From a bacterium (lineage in GTDB: Bacteria > Desulfobacterota > JAPLJL01), in assembly GCA_028713675.1 (NCBI GenBank), contig JAQTNV010000001.1, positions 137,879 through 201,878 on the forward strand: a stretch of DNA of 64,000 bases, given 5' to 3'. The notes beneath the pieces are model-generated. The model searched no databases, was not told the DNA's origin, and saw nothing but the letters and a program-made list of their open reading frames with translations. A program made the translations under genes and the position numbers. This document shows, one piece after another, positions 37,732 to 46,095 of the stretch (within the stretch, counting starts at the first letter, position 1; each line of letters starts with the position of its first letter).

Positions 37732-38637
37732 ATGGAGAAGCGCCGCCCCTTAATCGCCGATTTAAAGCGCAACGCCCTCGACGACGGCCCGGGGATCCGC
37801 ACCACCATTTTTTTCAAGGGCTGCCCGCTTTCCTGCACCTGGTGCCATAATCCCGAGTGCCAGGAGGCCGGACCGGAGATTCTGTTCAACCCCGCCGAGT
37901 GCCGGAACTGCCGCGAGTGTCTCCGGGCCTGCCCCAACGGGGCGATGGCCCCGGACGACCCGGCGCGGATCGACCGGGAGCGCTGCCGGCGCTGCGGTCT
38001 CTGCGTGGAAGCCTGTCCCGGATCAGGGCGGACGATGGTCGGGAAATATTACCCGGCCGGGGAACTGGCCCGGATCCTGGCCCAGGACCTTGTCTTCTTT
38101 AAAAATTCCGGGGGCGGGGTGACTTTTTCCGGCGGAGAACCCGCGGTCTTTCTGGATTACCTGGGGGACCTGGCCCGGCTTTTAAAGGAAAAGGGCGTCC
38201 ACCTGAACATCGAAACCACCGGCTTTTTCGACTTCCGGAAGTTCGCGGAAAAGGTCCTTCCTTTCCTGGATCTCATTTATTTTGATCTCAAGTTCATCGC
38301 TTCCTCCCTGCATTCCCGGTTCACCGGCCGGCCCAACGCGGAAATCCTGGATAATTTCCGGGAACTGGTCCGGAGCAATTCCGTTCCCGTTCTCCCCCGG
38401 GTTCCCCTGATCCCCGAGGTCACGGCCACCCGGGAGAATCTCCAGGCCATCGCCCGGTTCTTAAGGGAACTGGGCATTCAACATTTGGCCCTCCTCCCTT
38501 ATAATCCCCTCTGGATCCCAAAAGCGAAAAACCTGGGGAGAAGTCCCGAATACCTGAGGGAGAGCTGGCTGACCGCGGCGGAGAAGCGGGAATATCTCGC
38601 GATTTTTGACGGTTTCACTTTCGAAAGGGAGCTTTGA
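37732..38637 (+). CDS. Glycyl radical enzyme-activating enzyme (radical SAM)
   Basis: A 301-residue activase. The radical-SAM CxxxCxxC is in FKGCPLSCTWCHNPE (the cluster binding SAM). Two further 4Fe-4S sites follow in CRNCRECLRACP and CRRCGLCVEACP, as in activases of dehydratase-type glycyl radical enzymes. GGGVTFSGGEP binds SAM. The ATG at 37732 lacks a good ribosome binding site and the 150 bases before it are repeat sequence, so the start is uncertain (alternative 37708). It makes the G957 radical in the upstream enzyme. Confidence 0.88.
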   Translation: MEKRRPLIADLKRNALDDGPGIRTTIFFKGCPLSCTWCHNPECQEAGPEILFNPAECRNCRECLRACPNGAMAPDDPARIDRERCRRCGLCVEACPGSGRTMVGKYYPAGELARILAQDLVFFKNSGGGVTFSGGEPAVFLDYLGDLARLLKEKGVHLNIETTGFFDFRKFAEKVLPFLDLIYFDLKFIASSLHSRFTGRPNAEILDNFRELVRSNSVPVLPRVPLIPEVTATRENLQAIARFLRELGIQHLALLPYNPLWIPKAKNLGRSPEYLRESWLTAAEKREYLAIFDGFTFEREL

Positions 38638-38644
38638 AAGCAGA

Positions 38645-41600
38645 GTGAACCGGCCCGTTAAAATCTTCCTTTCAATTTTTCTGGCCGGCCTCCTGGTCTG
38701 CGGAGGGCTGCCCTCCGGACAATCGTGGGCCGGCGCGGATATCCATCCCCGGAGAATCCTGGTCAAATTCAAGTCCTCCCCGGCTGATTCCCCCGGCTAT
38801 CCCGGATTGCTCGCCCTGGCCCAGGCCGCGCGGGCCCGGCGTTTCCGGATCGTTCCCAACCTTGAGCTTCTCACCATCCCGTCGGGAAAATCCCTGGAAG
38901 CTGTTCTGGAACTCTTCCGGTCCAGCCCCCTCGTCCTCTACGCCGAACCCGACTACCTGGTCAGCGCCATCGCCACCCCGGACGACCCGCTTTTCGGAGA
39001 GCTCTGGGGCTTGGCCAATACCGGCCAGAACGGCGGTCTCGCCGGAGCCGACATCAACGCCCGGGCCGCCTGGGACATCTCCACCGGCAGCCCGAACGTG
39101 GTGGTGATGGTGATCGACACGGGGGTGGATTACACGCATCCCGGCCTGGTCGACAACATCTGGAACAATCCCGGCGAGATCCCGGGGAACGACCTGGATG
39201 ACGACGGCAACGGGTACGTGGACGACCTGCACGGCATCAACGCCGTGGGGCTGGGGGGCGAGGTCACCGCCCCCTCGGGTTACGCGGTCAACGACCCCGT
39301 GGATGACAACGGGCATGGCACCCACGTGGCCGGCACCATCGGCGCCGCCGGCAACGACGGCCTGGGCGTGGTCGGGGTCAACTGGACGGTCCGGATCGCG
39401 GCCTGCAAGTTTCTCGATTCCTCCGGCAACGGCTATCTTTCCGACGCCATCGCCTGCCTGCAATACGCCCGGGACCTGAAGAACCTGGGCATCCCGATCG
39501 TGGCCACCAGCAACAGCTGGAGCGGTCCGGGCTACTCGCGCTCCCTCGAAGAAGCGATTAAAAGCCACCTGGACGCCGATATCCTTTTCTTCGCCGCCGC
39601 CGGGAACTCGAGCGCGAACAGCGACGAAAGCCCCGAATACCCGGGGGCTTTTGACCTGCCCAACCTCGTCGCGGTGGCGGCCACCGACAACCAGGACCTG
39701 CTGGCCGGTTTCTCCAATTTCGGGCCGCGCTCGATCCATGTCGGGGCCCCGGGAGTCAACATCCTGAGCACCTGCACGTCCGGACTCCCGGAATGCACCA
39801 ACGCCACCGTTTCCTATCCCTATGACTCATTTTCCGGGACCTCCATGGCCGCCCCCCACGCGGCCGGCCTGGCCGCCCTGCTCAAAGCCCAGGACCCGGG
39901 CCGGCCGGGGAAAACCATCCGCAACCTGATCCTGGCGGGGGGCGACCTCCTCGCCTCCCTGACCGGGACCACCCTGACCGGGAAAAGAATCGACGCCGCC
40001 GGTTCCATGCTCTGTTCCGGAAACAGCGTTTTCGAAATCCGCGCCCCGGCGCTGGAGCCCTTTTACGCGGTCAGCAATTCCCCGGTCACTCTCGAGGCCC
40101 TCAATATCAGCTGCGGCGACCCGGCCGGAGCCGTCCAGGTCCAGATCGGAGGGGATACCGTCACCCTCCATGACGACGGGGTCAGCCCGGACCCGCAATC
40201 CTCGGACGGCTATTATTCCGGCACCTGGACCCCCACCAGCGCCGGGAATTACACCCTTAATTTTCATAACGGTTCGGAAACCCGGTCCGCGACGGTCCGG
40301 GTCGGCCCGCTCCTGACCTACAATTCCGACGATACCTGGTCCTATTCCTGGGTGACGATCACGGGAACCAATCTCAACCTCCTCGATGACACCTATGCCC
40401 TGCTGACCCTGCCTTTCCCGCTCCGGTTCTACGGACTGCAGTACACCAAGCTCTACGTCGGAGACAACGGGGCCCTGAGTTTTTCCCGGGGACCGGTCTA
40501 TTCCGCCAACGGTTCCCTCCCCGATCCGGACCAGGCCGGCCTGGCCGCCCCCCTGTGGGATGATCTCGTTCCCAATGGAAACCAGAACGTTTACTGGGGG
40601 GTGACGGGAAGCCTCCCGAACCGGCGGTTCGTCCTGGAATGGAGGAACCTGCCTCATTTTTATTATTCGTTCAATAATGTCACTTATGTCACTTCGGGCA
40701 GCGCAACCTTTCAAGTAATATTTCCCGAAGAATCCGACTGGATTTTATTCCAGTACAAGAAAACGACTTTTGGAATTCCTGCCTCGTATGATGGCGGTGT
40801 TTCCGCCAGCTCCGGCCTGCAAATGAACCCTGACTGGGGATCGCCGTACAGCTACAATCAGGCGGTTCTGACCAACAACCTGGCCATCAGGTGGACCCCC
40901 TCCTCCCTCCCGCCCACGCCGCGGCTGAAAGCCGAGGACAAATACGTGGTCTTCCCGAACACCCGGGTGGGACAGGACGCCCACCAAGGTCTTTTCCTGC
41001 ACAACATCGGCAACGCCAATCTTTCAATCACCTCGCTTGCGATTTCCCCCTCGCAGTTCTCCCTCTCCTCCGCCCCCGTCCTCCCCCTGACCCTCCCGCC
41101 GGGGAGCCAGCAGGCCCTGGACCTGGTCTTCCATCCCGCTTCCACGGCCGCTCTTTCGGGGACCCTGACCGTTCAATCCAACTCCTCCGGCGGAGCCCTC
41201 GGCGTCCCGCTCCAGGGCCAGGGCGTGCTTTCCCCTGATCTGACCGTCAGCCCCGCCCCCGCGGCCGATTTCGGACCCGTGCTGACCGGTCATACCGCCA
41301 CCCTCGCGCTTCATCTGGGAAACCAGGGAAACACCAACCTGACCATTAACTCGATCTCAATCGCGGGCGGTTCGCCCGCCTTTTACTGGACGGGCCCCGC
41401 CCTCCCCCTGGCCCTGGCCGGCGGCGGCAGCCGGATTTTCAGCCTCAGTTTTCATCCCACCGGGGTTTCCGCCTATTCGGACACCCTGGTCATTTCCTCG
41501 AACGATCCCCGGAAACCGGCCGTCCGCCTCGCCCTGACCGGATCGGGAATTGCCCCGCCGGAGATTCAACTTGCCCCCGTATTTTTGGATTTTCAGACGG

Positions 41601-43036
41601 TCAGCATCGGCGGATCAAAAAGCCTGGCTTTCGCAATCCTGAACACCGGCGGGAGTCTGCTCACGGTTAATTCCCTTTCCCTGACCGGGACCGGGTTCTC
41701 CCTGCCTTACCCTCCCTCCGCGACCTTCCAGATCAATCCGGGCGCGAGCCAGAACATCCAGGTGGACTTTTCCCCGCCCGTCACCGCGGCCTATTCCGGA
41801 CAGGTTCAGGTCCTGTCCAACGCCCCCCTGAGCCCCACGGCCACGGTTTCACTTTCCGGAACCGGCGCGGTCCCGCCGCCGCCTTTGCCCCCCGCTCCCC
41901 CCTCGGCTTTCTTTGTCTCGCCCAATTCCCTGGACTTCGGCACGTTAACCACCGATTCGAGCACCGAGCTCACCTTCCAGATCGAAAACCGGGGAACCAA
42001 GGATCTGCAGATATCATCCTGCGTCTCCTCCGGGGCCGGGTTTTCCCTCGTTGATCCCCCCTCGCTGCCGTTGACGATCGGCGCCTCACTCCAACAGCAG
42101 ATCCGGGTCCGTTTCTCCCCGGCCACCCCGGGAAGTTTCGAAGGTTCGATCGCGGTCAGCTCCAACGACCCCGATGTCCCCCTGCGGATAATCACACTTT
42201 CCGGGGCCGGGAAAGCCCCCCCGCCCCCGCCCCGGCCCCAGCTCGACTATGCTCCCGCCGAGATTGATTTCCACAACGTGGATGCCGGCACGGCCGTGAT
42301 CATGGGCTTCTCCCTGGGCAACCTGGGCACCGCGGACCTGGTGATCGACGCGATTTCGGTGACCGGGGAAGGGTTCTCTTTCCCCCAACCGCCGACCCTG
42401 CCCCTGGTGATCGCCCCTCAGAGCGCCCGCGATTTCCAGGTCCGATTCCTCCCTTCCTCCGCGGGCGATTTCCCCGGGAGTATTTCCATCTCCTCCAACG
42501 ACCCGGTTTTCCCGCTCGCGGAAATCCCCGCCCGGGGAACCGGCCTGGCCGCCCCCGCCGGTCCTCCCCATCTTCTGGTTTCCGCCCGGCAGCTGGATTT
42601 CGGGGAGGTTAATATCGGGGAATTCCTGGAAATGCCCCTGGCCGTCACCAACACCGCCCAGGGTGATCTCGTCATCTCCAATCTGAGCTGGAACGGGGAC
42701 GGGGACTTCGCGATTACTCCCCCGCCCGATCTGCCTTTAACCTTAACCGCGGGAGAATCGCAGAGCCTGGTGATCCGTTTTTCCCCGGCCTGGATCGGAG
42801 CCCGCGCGGGAAATCTCCAGGTCGCTTCCAATGACCCCGATGAGCCCGGACTGGCGATCAGCCTTTCCGGCACCGGGGCGGTGGCCAGCGAAAAAACCTC
42901 GGGCTGCGCCTGCGCCACCCCAGGTACTGAAGCCGGACCCGATTCCGGCCTGACCGGATTGATTTTTCTGCTGGTCTTCGCGGTATTCCAATCCCGAAGA
43001 AAAAAGAAAAAACAAAACACAGCCTACTTGTCCTGA
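38645..43036 (+). CDS. Secreted subtilisin-like protease with HYDIN/ASPM-type repeats and MYXO-CTERM-like tail
   Basis: About 1,463 residues from GTG 38645, chosen because it gives a clean signal peptide (MNRPVKIFLSIFLAGLL... to QSWA) and avoids the preceding gene; an ATG at 38606 is possible. Propeptide, then an S8 domain: D158 (VIDTGVDYTHPG), H224 (DNGHGTHVAG), S400 (SGTSMAAPHAAG). A central beta domain is followed by at least five roughly 110-residue 'choice-of-anchor D' repeats (DFGxVxxG, LxNxGxxxLxI, ISSNDP). The C-terminus has GCACAT, a hydrophobic helix and RRKKKK, resembling the MYXO-CTERM anchoring signal. The stop lies inside a dispersed repeat. Confidence 0.87.
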   Translation: MNRPVKIFLSIFLAGLLVCGGLPSGQSWAGADIHPRRILVKFKSSPADSPGYPGLLALAQAARARRFRIVPNLELLTIPSGKSLEAVLELFRSSPLVLYAEPDYLVSAIATPDDPLFGELWGLANTGQNGGLAGADINARAAWDISTGSPNVVVMVIDTGVDYTHPGLVDNIWNNPGEIPGNDLDDDGNGYVDDLHGINAVGLGGEVTAPSGYAVNDPVDDNGHGTHVAGTIGAAGNDGLGVVGVNWTVRIAACKFLDSSGNGYLSDAIACLQYARDLKNLGIPIVATSNSWSGPGYSRSLEEAIKSHLDADILFFAAAGNSSANSDESPEYPGAFDLPNLVAVAATDNQDLLAGFSNFGPRSIHVGAPGVNILSTCTSGLPECTNATVSYPYDSFSGTSMAAPHAAGLAALLKAQDPGRPGKTIRNLILAGGDLLASLTGTTLTGKRIDAAGSMLCSGNSVFEIRAPALEPFYAVSNSPVTLEALNISCGDPAGAVQVQIGGDTVTLHDDGVSPDPQSSDGYYSGTWTPTSAGNYTLNFHNGSETRSATVRVGPLLTYNSDDTWSYSWVTITGTNLNLLDDTYALLTLPFPLRFYGLQYTKLYVGDNGALSFSRGPVYSANGSLPDPDQAGLAAPLWDDLVPNGNQNVYWGVTGSLPNRRFVLEWRNLPHFYYSFNNVTYVTSGSATFQVIFPEESDWILFQYKKTTFGIPASYDGGVSASSGLQMNPDWGSPYSYNQAVLTNNLAIRWTPSSLPPTPRLKAEDKYVVFPNTRVGQDAHQGLFLHNIGNANLSITSLAISPSQFSLSSAPVLPLTLPPGSQQALDLVFHPASTAALSGTLTVQSNSSGGALGVPLQGQGVLSPDLTVSPAPAADFGPVLTGHTATLALHLGNQGNTNLTINSISIAGGSPAFYWTGPALPLALAGGGSRIFSLSFHPTGVSAYSDTLVISSNDPRKPAVRLALTGSGIAPPEIQLAPVFLDFQTVSIGGSKSLAFAILNTGGSLLTVNSLSLTGTGFSLPYPPSATFQINPGASQNIQVDFSPPVTAAYSGQVQVLSNAPLSPTATVSLSGTGAVPPPPLPPAPPSAFFVSPNSLDFGTLTTDSSTELTFQIENRGTKDLQISSCVSSGAGFSLVDPPSLPLTIGASLQQQIRVRFSPATPGSFEGSIAVSSNDPDVPLRIITLSGAGKAPPPPPRPQLDYAPAEIDFHNVDAGTAVIMGFSLGNLGTADLVIDAISVTGEGFSFPQPPTLPLVIAPQSARDFQVRFLPSSAGDFPGSISISSNDPVFPLAEIPARGTGLAAPAGPPHLLVSARQLDFGEVNIGEFLEMPLAVTNTAQGDLVISNLSWNGDGDFAITPPPDLPLTLTAGESQSLVIRFSPAWIGARAGNLQVASNDPDEPGLAISLSGTGAVASEKTSGCACATPGTEAGPDSGLTGLIFLLVFAVFQSRRKKKKQNTAYLS

Positions 43037-43049
43037 GCCTGTTGAAGGA
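43028..43049. repeat. Dispersed 'tgtcctgag...gaagga' repeat covering the subtilase stop codon
   Basis: TTGTCCTGAGCCTGTTGAAG resembles the sequence at 53762-53784 (CTGTCCTGAGCAGAGTCGAAG). In both places the TGA is the stop codon of a gene whose last residues are Leu-Ser. Confidence 0.5.
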
Positions 43050-43104
43050 AAGGCCGCGGCTGCCTTTGCAGAGCAATAGCTTGCGATTGCTTTGCTCACG
43101 GCTC

Positions 43105-43139
43105 AAAAAAATCGGGGCTGGTTCATGGGAACCAGCCCC
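43105..43139 (-). terminator. Rho-independent terminator of the OFA transporter gene
   Basis: GGGGCTGGTT (43114-43123) pairs perfectly with AACCAGCCCC (43130-43139), loop CATGGG. On the minus strand seven T residues (43111-43105) follow. It lies 27 bases past the stop of the minus-strand gene. Confidence 0.8.
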
Positions 43140-43166
43140 GTTAATCCAGACAGCAAGATTATTTTT

Positions 43167-44411
43167 TTACTTCTTCGCGGCTATAGGTTTCAGCGTAGCC
43201 ATCGCAATGATTATGCCGATCACGGCCAGGGCCGCTGTAGGATAAAAAGCAGGGGTATAACTACCCATGATGTCCTTGGCCTTGCCGGCGATAATGCTGC
43301 CAAACAGAGCTCCCATTCCATAAGCGGTGAATACGATTCCGTAGTTCTTGGCGTAGTATTGAGTTCCAAACAGGGTGGCGGTAGCCGTGGGGGCAATCGC
43401 GAGCCACCCGCCCAGGGCCAGCCAGAAACCGCAGAAGCAGAGAATATAGAGAATCGTTTTCCCTTCGCCGGCGAATTGCGCCATCCCGATCGAGGCGAGG
43501 AAAATAATCACGAAGGAGAGAACGGCAGCGTTTTTCGGGGAAATCTTATCGGTCAGCCAACCGAAAATCGGGCGGCCGCCGCCGTTAAAGATCGCGAAAA
43601 CCGAAACCAGGGCCGCCGCGGTCGCCGGATCCAATTTTACGACTTCCTGCCCCACCGGGCTGGAAATCCCGATGGCCATCAGGCCGGCCAGGGTGCCGAT
43701 AATGTAGCAGAACCACAGACCCCAGAAAGCGCCGGTTTTGAGCATATCCGTCCGGTTACAGTTCACGGCCGGGCAAGCGGTGCTGGCCGCCGGCGGTGTC
43801 CACCCTTTGGGTTTCCATCCGGACGGGGGGAACTTCAGGAAAAGGGCCGAGACAACCAGAATCACCAGAAAAATCACCCCCATGATTCCGAAGGTGCTGA
43901 GGCATCCGTTGGTTTCAATCAGTTTTCTCATCAAGGGGGCGGTAATCATCGCGGAAAGCCCGAACCCGGCTACGGTCAGGCCGACCGCGAGGCCCTTCTT
44001 ATCCGGAAACCAACGGGTAGAAACCGCGATGGGACACCCGTAAGCGATGCCCACCCCGATGCCGGCGATCACCCCGTAGGTCAGGGTGAGGGCGTTGATA
44101 TGGGGAGCGTAGCTGGAAAGGATCCATCCAAGCGCCACGATGATTCCCCCGATTACGGTGATCAAGCGGGGTCCATACTTATCCAGATACCCGCCGGTCA
44201 GCGGCATAAAAATCGCGAAAGCAATCAGGAAAACCATGAAAGGGTTTCCGCTCTCGGTCGCGGAACAGGACCAAAGTTGGATCAACGGCTTCTTGAAAAC
44301 ACTCCAGGCATAGACGCTGCCCAGGCAGAGATTGACCACGAACCCCCAGAAAATCATTATCCACCGGCCTGACTCGGCCGGCATTCCGAAAATTTTCACG
44401 TCTTCAGCCAT
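43167..44411 (-). CDS. OFA-family MFS transporter (oxalate/formate antiporter-like)
   Basis: A 414-residue membrane protein with about 12 helices. NLCLGSVYAWSVFKKPL in the first helix and GIGVGIAYGCPIAVSTRWFPDKKGLAVG are hallmarks of the OFA family of monocarboxylate/oxalate/formate carriers. AGGAGGG precedes the ATG and a strong terminator follows. It may move small carboxylates linked to the fermentative genes nearby; the substrate cannot be told from sequence. Confidence 0.85.
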   Translation of the reverse strand: MAEDVKIFGMPAESGRWIMIFWGFVVNLCLGSVYAWSVFKKPLIQLWSCSATESGNPFMVFLIAFAIFMPLTGGYLDKYGPRLITVIGGIIVALGWILSSYAPHINALTLTYGVIAGIGVGIAYGCPIAVSTRWFPDKKGLAVGLTVAGFGLSAMITAPLMRKLIETNGCLSTFGIMGVIFLVILVVSALFLKFPPSGWKPKGWTPPAASTACPAVNCNRTDMLKTGAFWGLWFCYIIGTLAGLMAIGISSPVGQEVVKLDPATAAALVSVFAIFNGGGRPIFGWLTDKISPKNAAVLSFVIIFLASIGMAQFAGEGKTILYILCFCGFWLALGGWLAIAPTATATLFGTQYYAKNYGIVFTAYGMGALFGSIIAGKAKDIMGSYTPAFYPTAALAVIGIIIAMATLKPIAAKK

Positions 44412-44591
44412 ACTTTTTTCCCTCCTTTGTTTTGAATCTTATCTCTTTAATCACCAGATGAAAATAAAATTTGCCATCATAAATTTTTTGTATACATTTA
44501 CCTGCTTCGGGGCATTATGTCAAGGGTAATTTTCTTTTACAAATAAGCTTATTCTTGCTAAAAACGGCTGGTATGATATAAAAATATCCTT

Positions 44592-45473
44592 ATGGATTAC
44601 CGCGAAAACGTATACGTGGATAAAGACCACCCGGTTTTTAAAACCCCCCGTTTTCTTGATCACCAGGGCCAGCCCACCCAGAAACTGCTCGACCTGGCCG
44701 ATCCCCACAAGAAGGACGGGCTGGTCTGGAGCGTTTTCATGACTTTCAACAAGCTGGACTATGATTTCTGGCTTCCCCGCCTGGGCGAGCTGGTTTACGG
44801 CCGTCCGATCGAAAACGTCTCGTACATCGCCCCTCATTTCTGGAGACCGGTCGCCCCGCCGCTCTCGCGCTATCTCTGGATCTACGACAATCTGAAGCAT
44901 CCCCGGATCGCCGCGAGCCGCGGAGGCAAGAAAGAACCCAAGCGCCTGGCCGAGGTGGCCGAACACACGGATTACTGGAAGGACCTGGCCCGGGAAGGCA
45001 TCCTCAACCCGGGCATGGATGGCTGCCTGGAGGAGCCGGCCGAGCTGGATCTCATCCTGGATTCACCCTCCTTCGTGATCGCGGTCATCGCCCGGAATTC
45101 CGAGGACATCTTCGGGGAAGAAACCTGGGACCGGGAACGGGATGAAATCGGCAAGGTGATCGACCTGGGGCTCAAATTCACCGAGGGTAAAAAAGCCTTC
45201 TATCTGATGCTGATCACGGATAAGGACAAACACGAGCCGGCGAAGCTTTACGATGAGCTTATCCCCCGTTACCGCAGCGATCCGGATTTCCTCAAGAACC
45301 GCCTCCCCCACCGGAGCGAGGCTGAACTTGACCGCCTGCGGGGGCACCTGGACCGGACCAGCTGGTCGGACATCATCAACATGCTCCGGGATTCGCGGGT
45401 GGAACTCCCCGCCGGGAAAAGAAAAATCATCAAGGGCTTGTTTGAGTATCTGGAAAAGAGAAACCTGGCCTGA
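44592..45473 (+). CDS. Conserved-looking hypothetical protein
   Basis: A 293-residue soluble protein without recognised domain, signal peptide or membrane helix. Trp/Tyr-rich N-terminal half; middle part SPSFVIAVIARNSEDIFGEETWDRERDEIG; charged C-terminus. GC-rich codon use fits the surrounding chromosome. It starts without a strong ribosome binding site and is followed after 13 bases by another unknown gene, probably one operon. Confidence 0.65.
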   Translation: MDYRENVYVDKDHPVFKTPRFLDHQGQPTQKLLDLADPHKKDGLVWSVFMTFNKLDYDFWLPRLGELVYGRPIENVSYIAPHFWRPVAPPLSRYLWIYDNLKHPRIAASRGGKKEPKRLAEVAEHTDYWKDLAREGILNPGMDGCLEEPAELDLILDSPSFVIAVIARNSEDIFGEETWDRERDEIGKVIDLGLKFTEGKKAFYLMLITDKDKHEPAKLYDELIPRYRSDPDFLKNRLPHRSEAELDRLRGHLDRTSWSDIINMLRDSRVELPAGKRKIIKGLFEYLEKRNLA

Positions 45474-45486
45474 GCCGGGCGATTTC

Positions 45487-45933
45487 ATGAGCAGCAATAA
45501 AAACAACCGGACTTCCAAAATTCTGAAAAATTCCACCGCGGTGATCGGGGCGCTCAACCGCGCCCTGGTGAGGATCCCGCTCGTCGGAGAGAAAATGGTG
45601 GCCGGCCCGAGCAAGTCCCTGGGCCGGCTCACCGCCCGGAACAAGATCCTGGGCTTCAAAACCGATCCCTCCTATGAGAATGCCCTTTTCAACTGGGAGC
45701 TTTTCCTGGAGCTGATCGGGGCGGAATTCCAGAAGAAGGACCTGAGCCCCACCGTCAAGATCTATACCTTCCTGCGCTGTCCCGCCGGCTACACCGAACC
45801 CGGGCATCTGGGCGCCTGCGCCGCGACGATGGAGCTGGACCGGAGCCTGGTTTCCACCTCCGGGGGCCAGCTGATCATCGAGAAGCGGATCCCGATCGAC
45901 GGGCTCTGCGCGGTCCGGATCGTACCAGCCTAG
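45487..45933 (+). CDS. Hypothetical protein, second gene of pair
   Basis: 148 residues from ATG 45487; a longer frame upstream overlaps the previous gene and is a shadow. Basic N-terminus with no signal peptide, then a C-terminal part with RCPAGYTEPGHLGACAATMELD and GLCAVRIVP; the Cys spacing might bind a metal or thiol. No family recognised. Confidence 0.6.
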   Translation: MSSNKNNRTSKILKNSTAVIGALNRALVRIPLVGEKMVAGPSKSLGRLTARNKILGFKTDPSYENALFNWELFLELIGAEFQKKDLSPTVKIYTFLRCPAGYTEPGHLGACAATMELDRSLVSTSGGQLIIEKRIPIDGLCAVRIVPA

Positions 45934-45943
45934 AATCAGTTTC

Positions 45944-46074
45944 TAGTTTCTAGTTGCGAGTTTCGAGTTAATTTCCCAAAATCAAAACATCGCGTTAATT
46001 TGCTATCTTTTTTATCAGTTAATTAATATTCTGTTTTCCCAACCCGAAACCAGAAACTAGAAACCCGAAACTAT
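45944..46074. repeat. Imperfect inverted-repeat element
   Basis: 'gtttctagtttctagttgcgagtttcgagtt' type words at 45949-45970 are answered in reverse complement by 'aacccgaaaccagaaactagaaacccgaaac' words at about 46040-46072, around an AT-rich centre. A MITE-like or REP-like unit in a gene-free gap. Confidence 0.5.
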
Positions 46075-46095
46075 TTTTCGTTTTTTCCGCAATCG

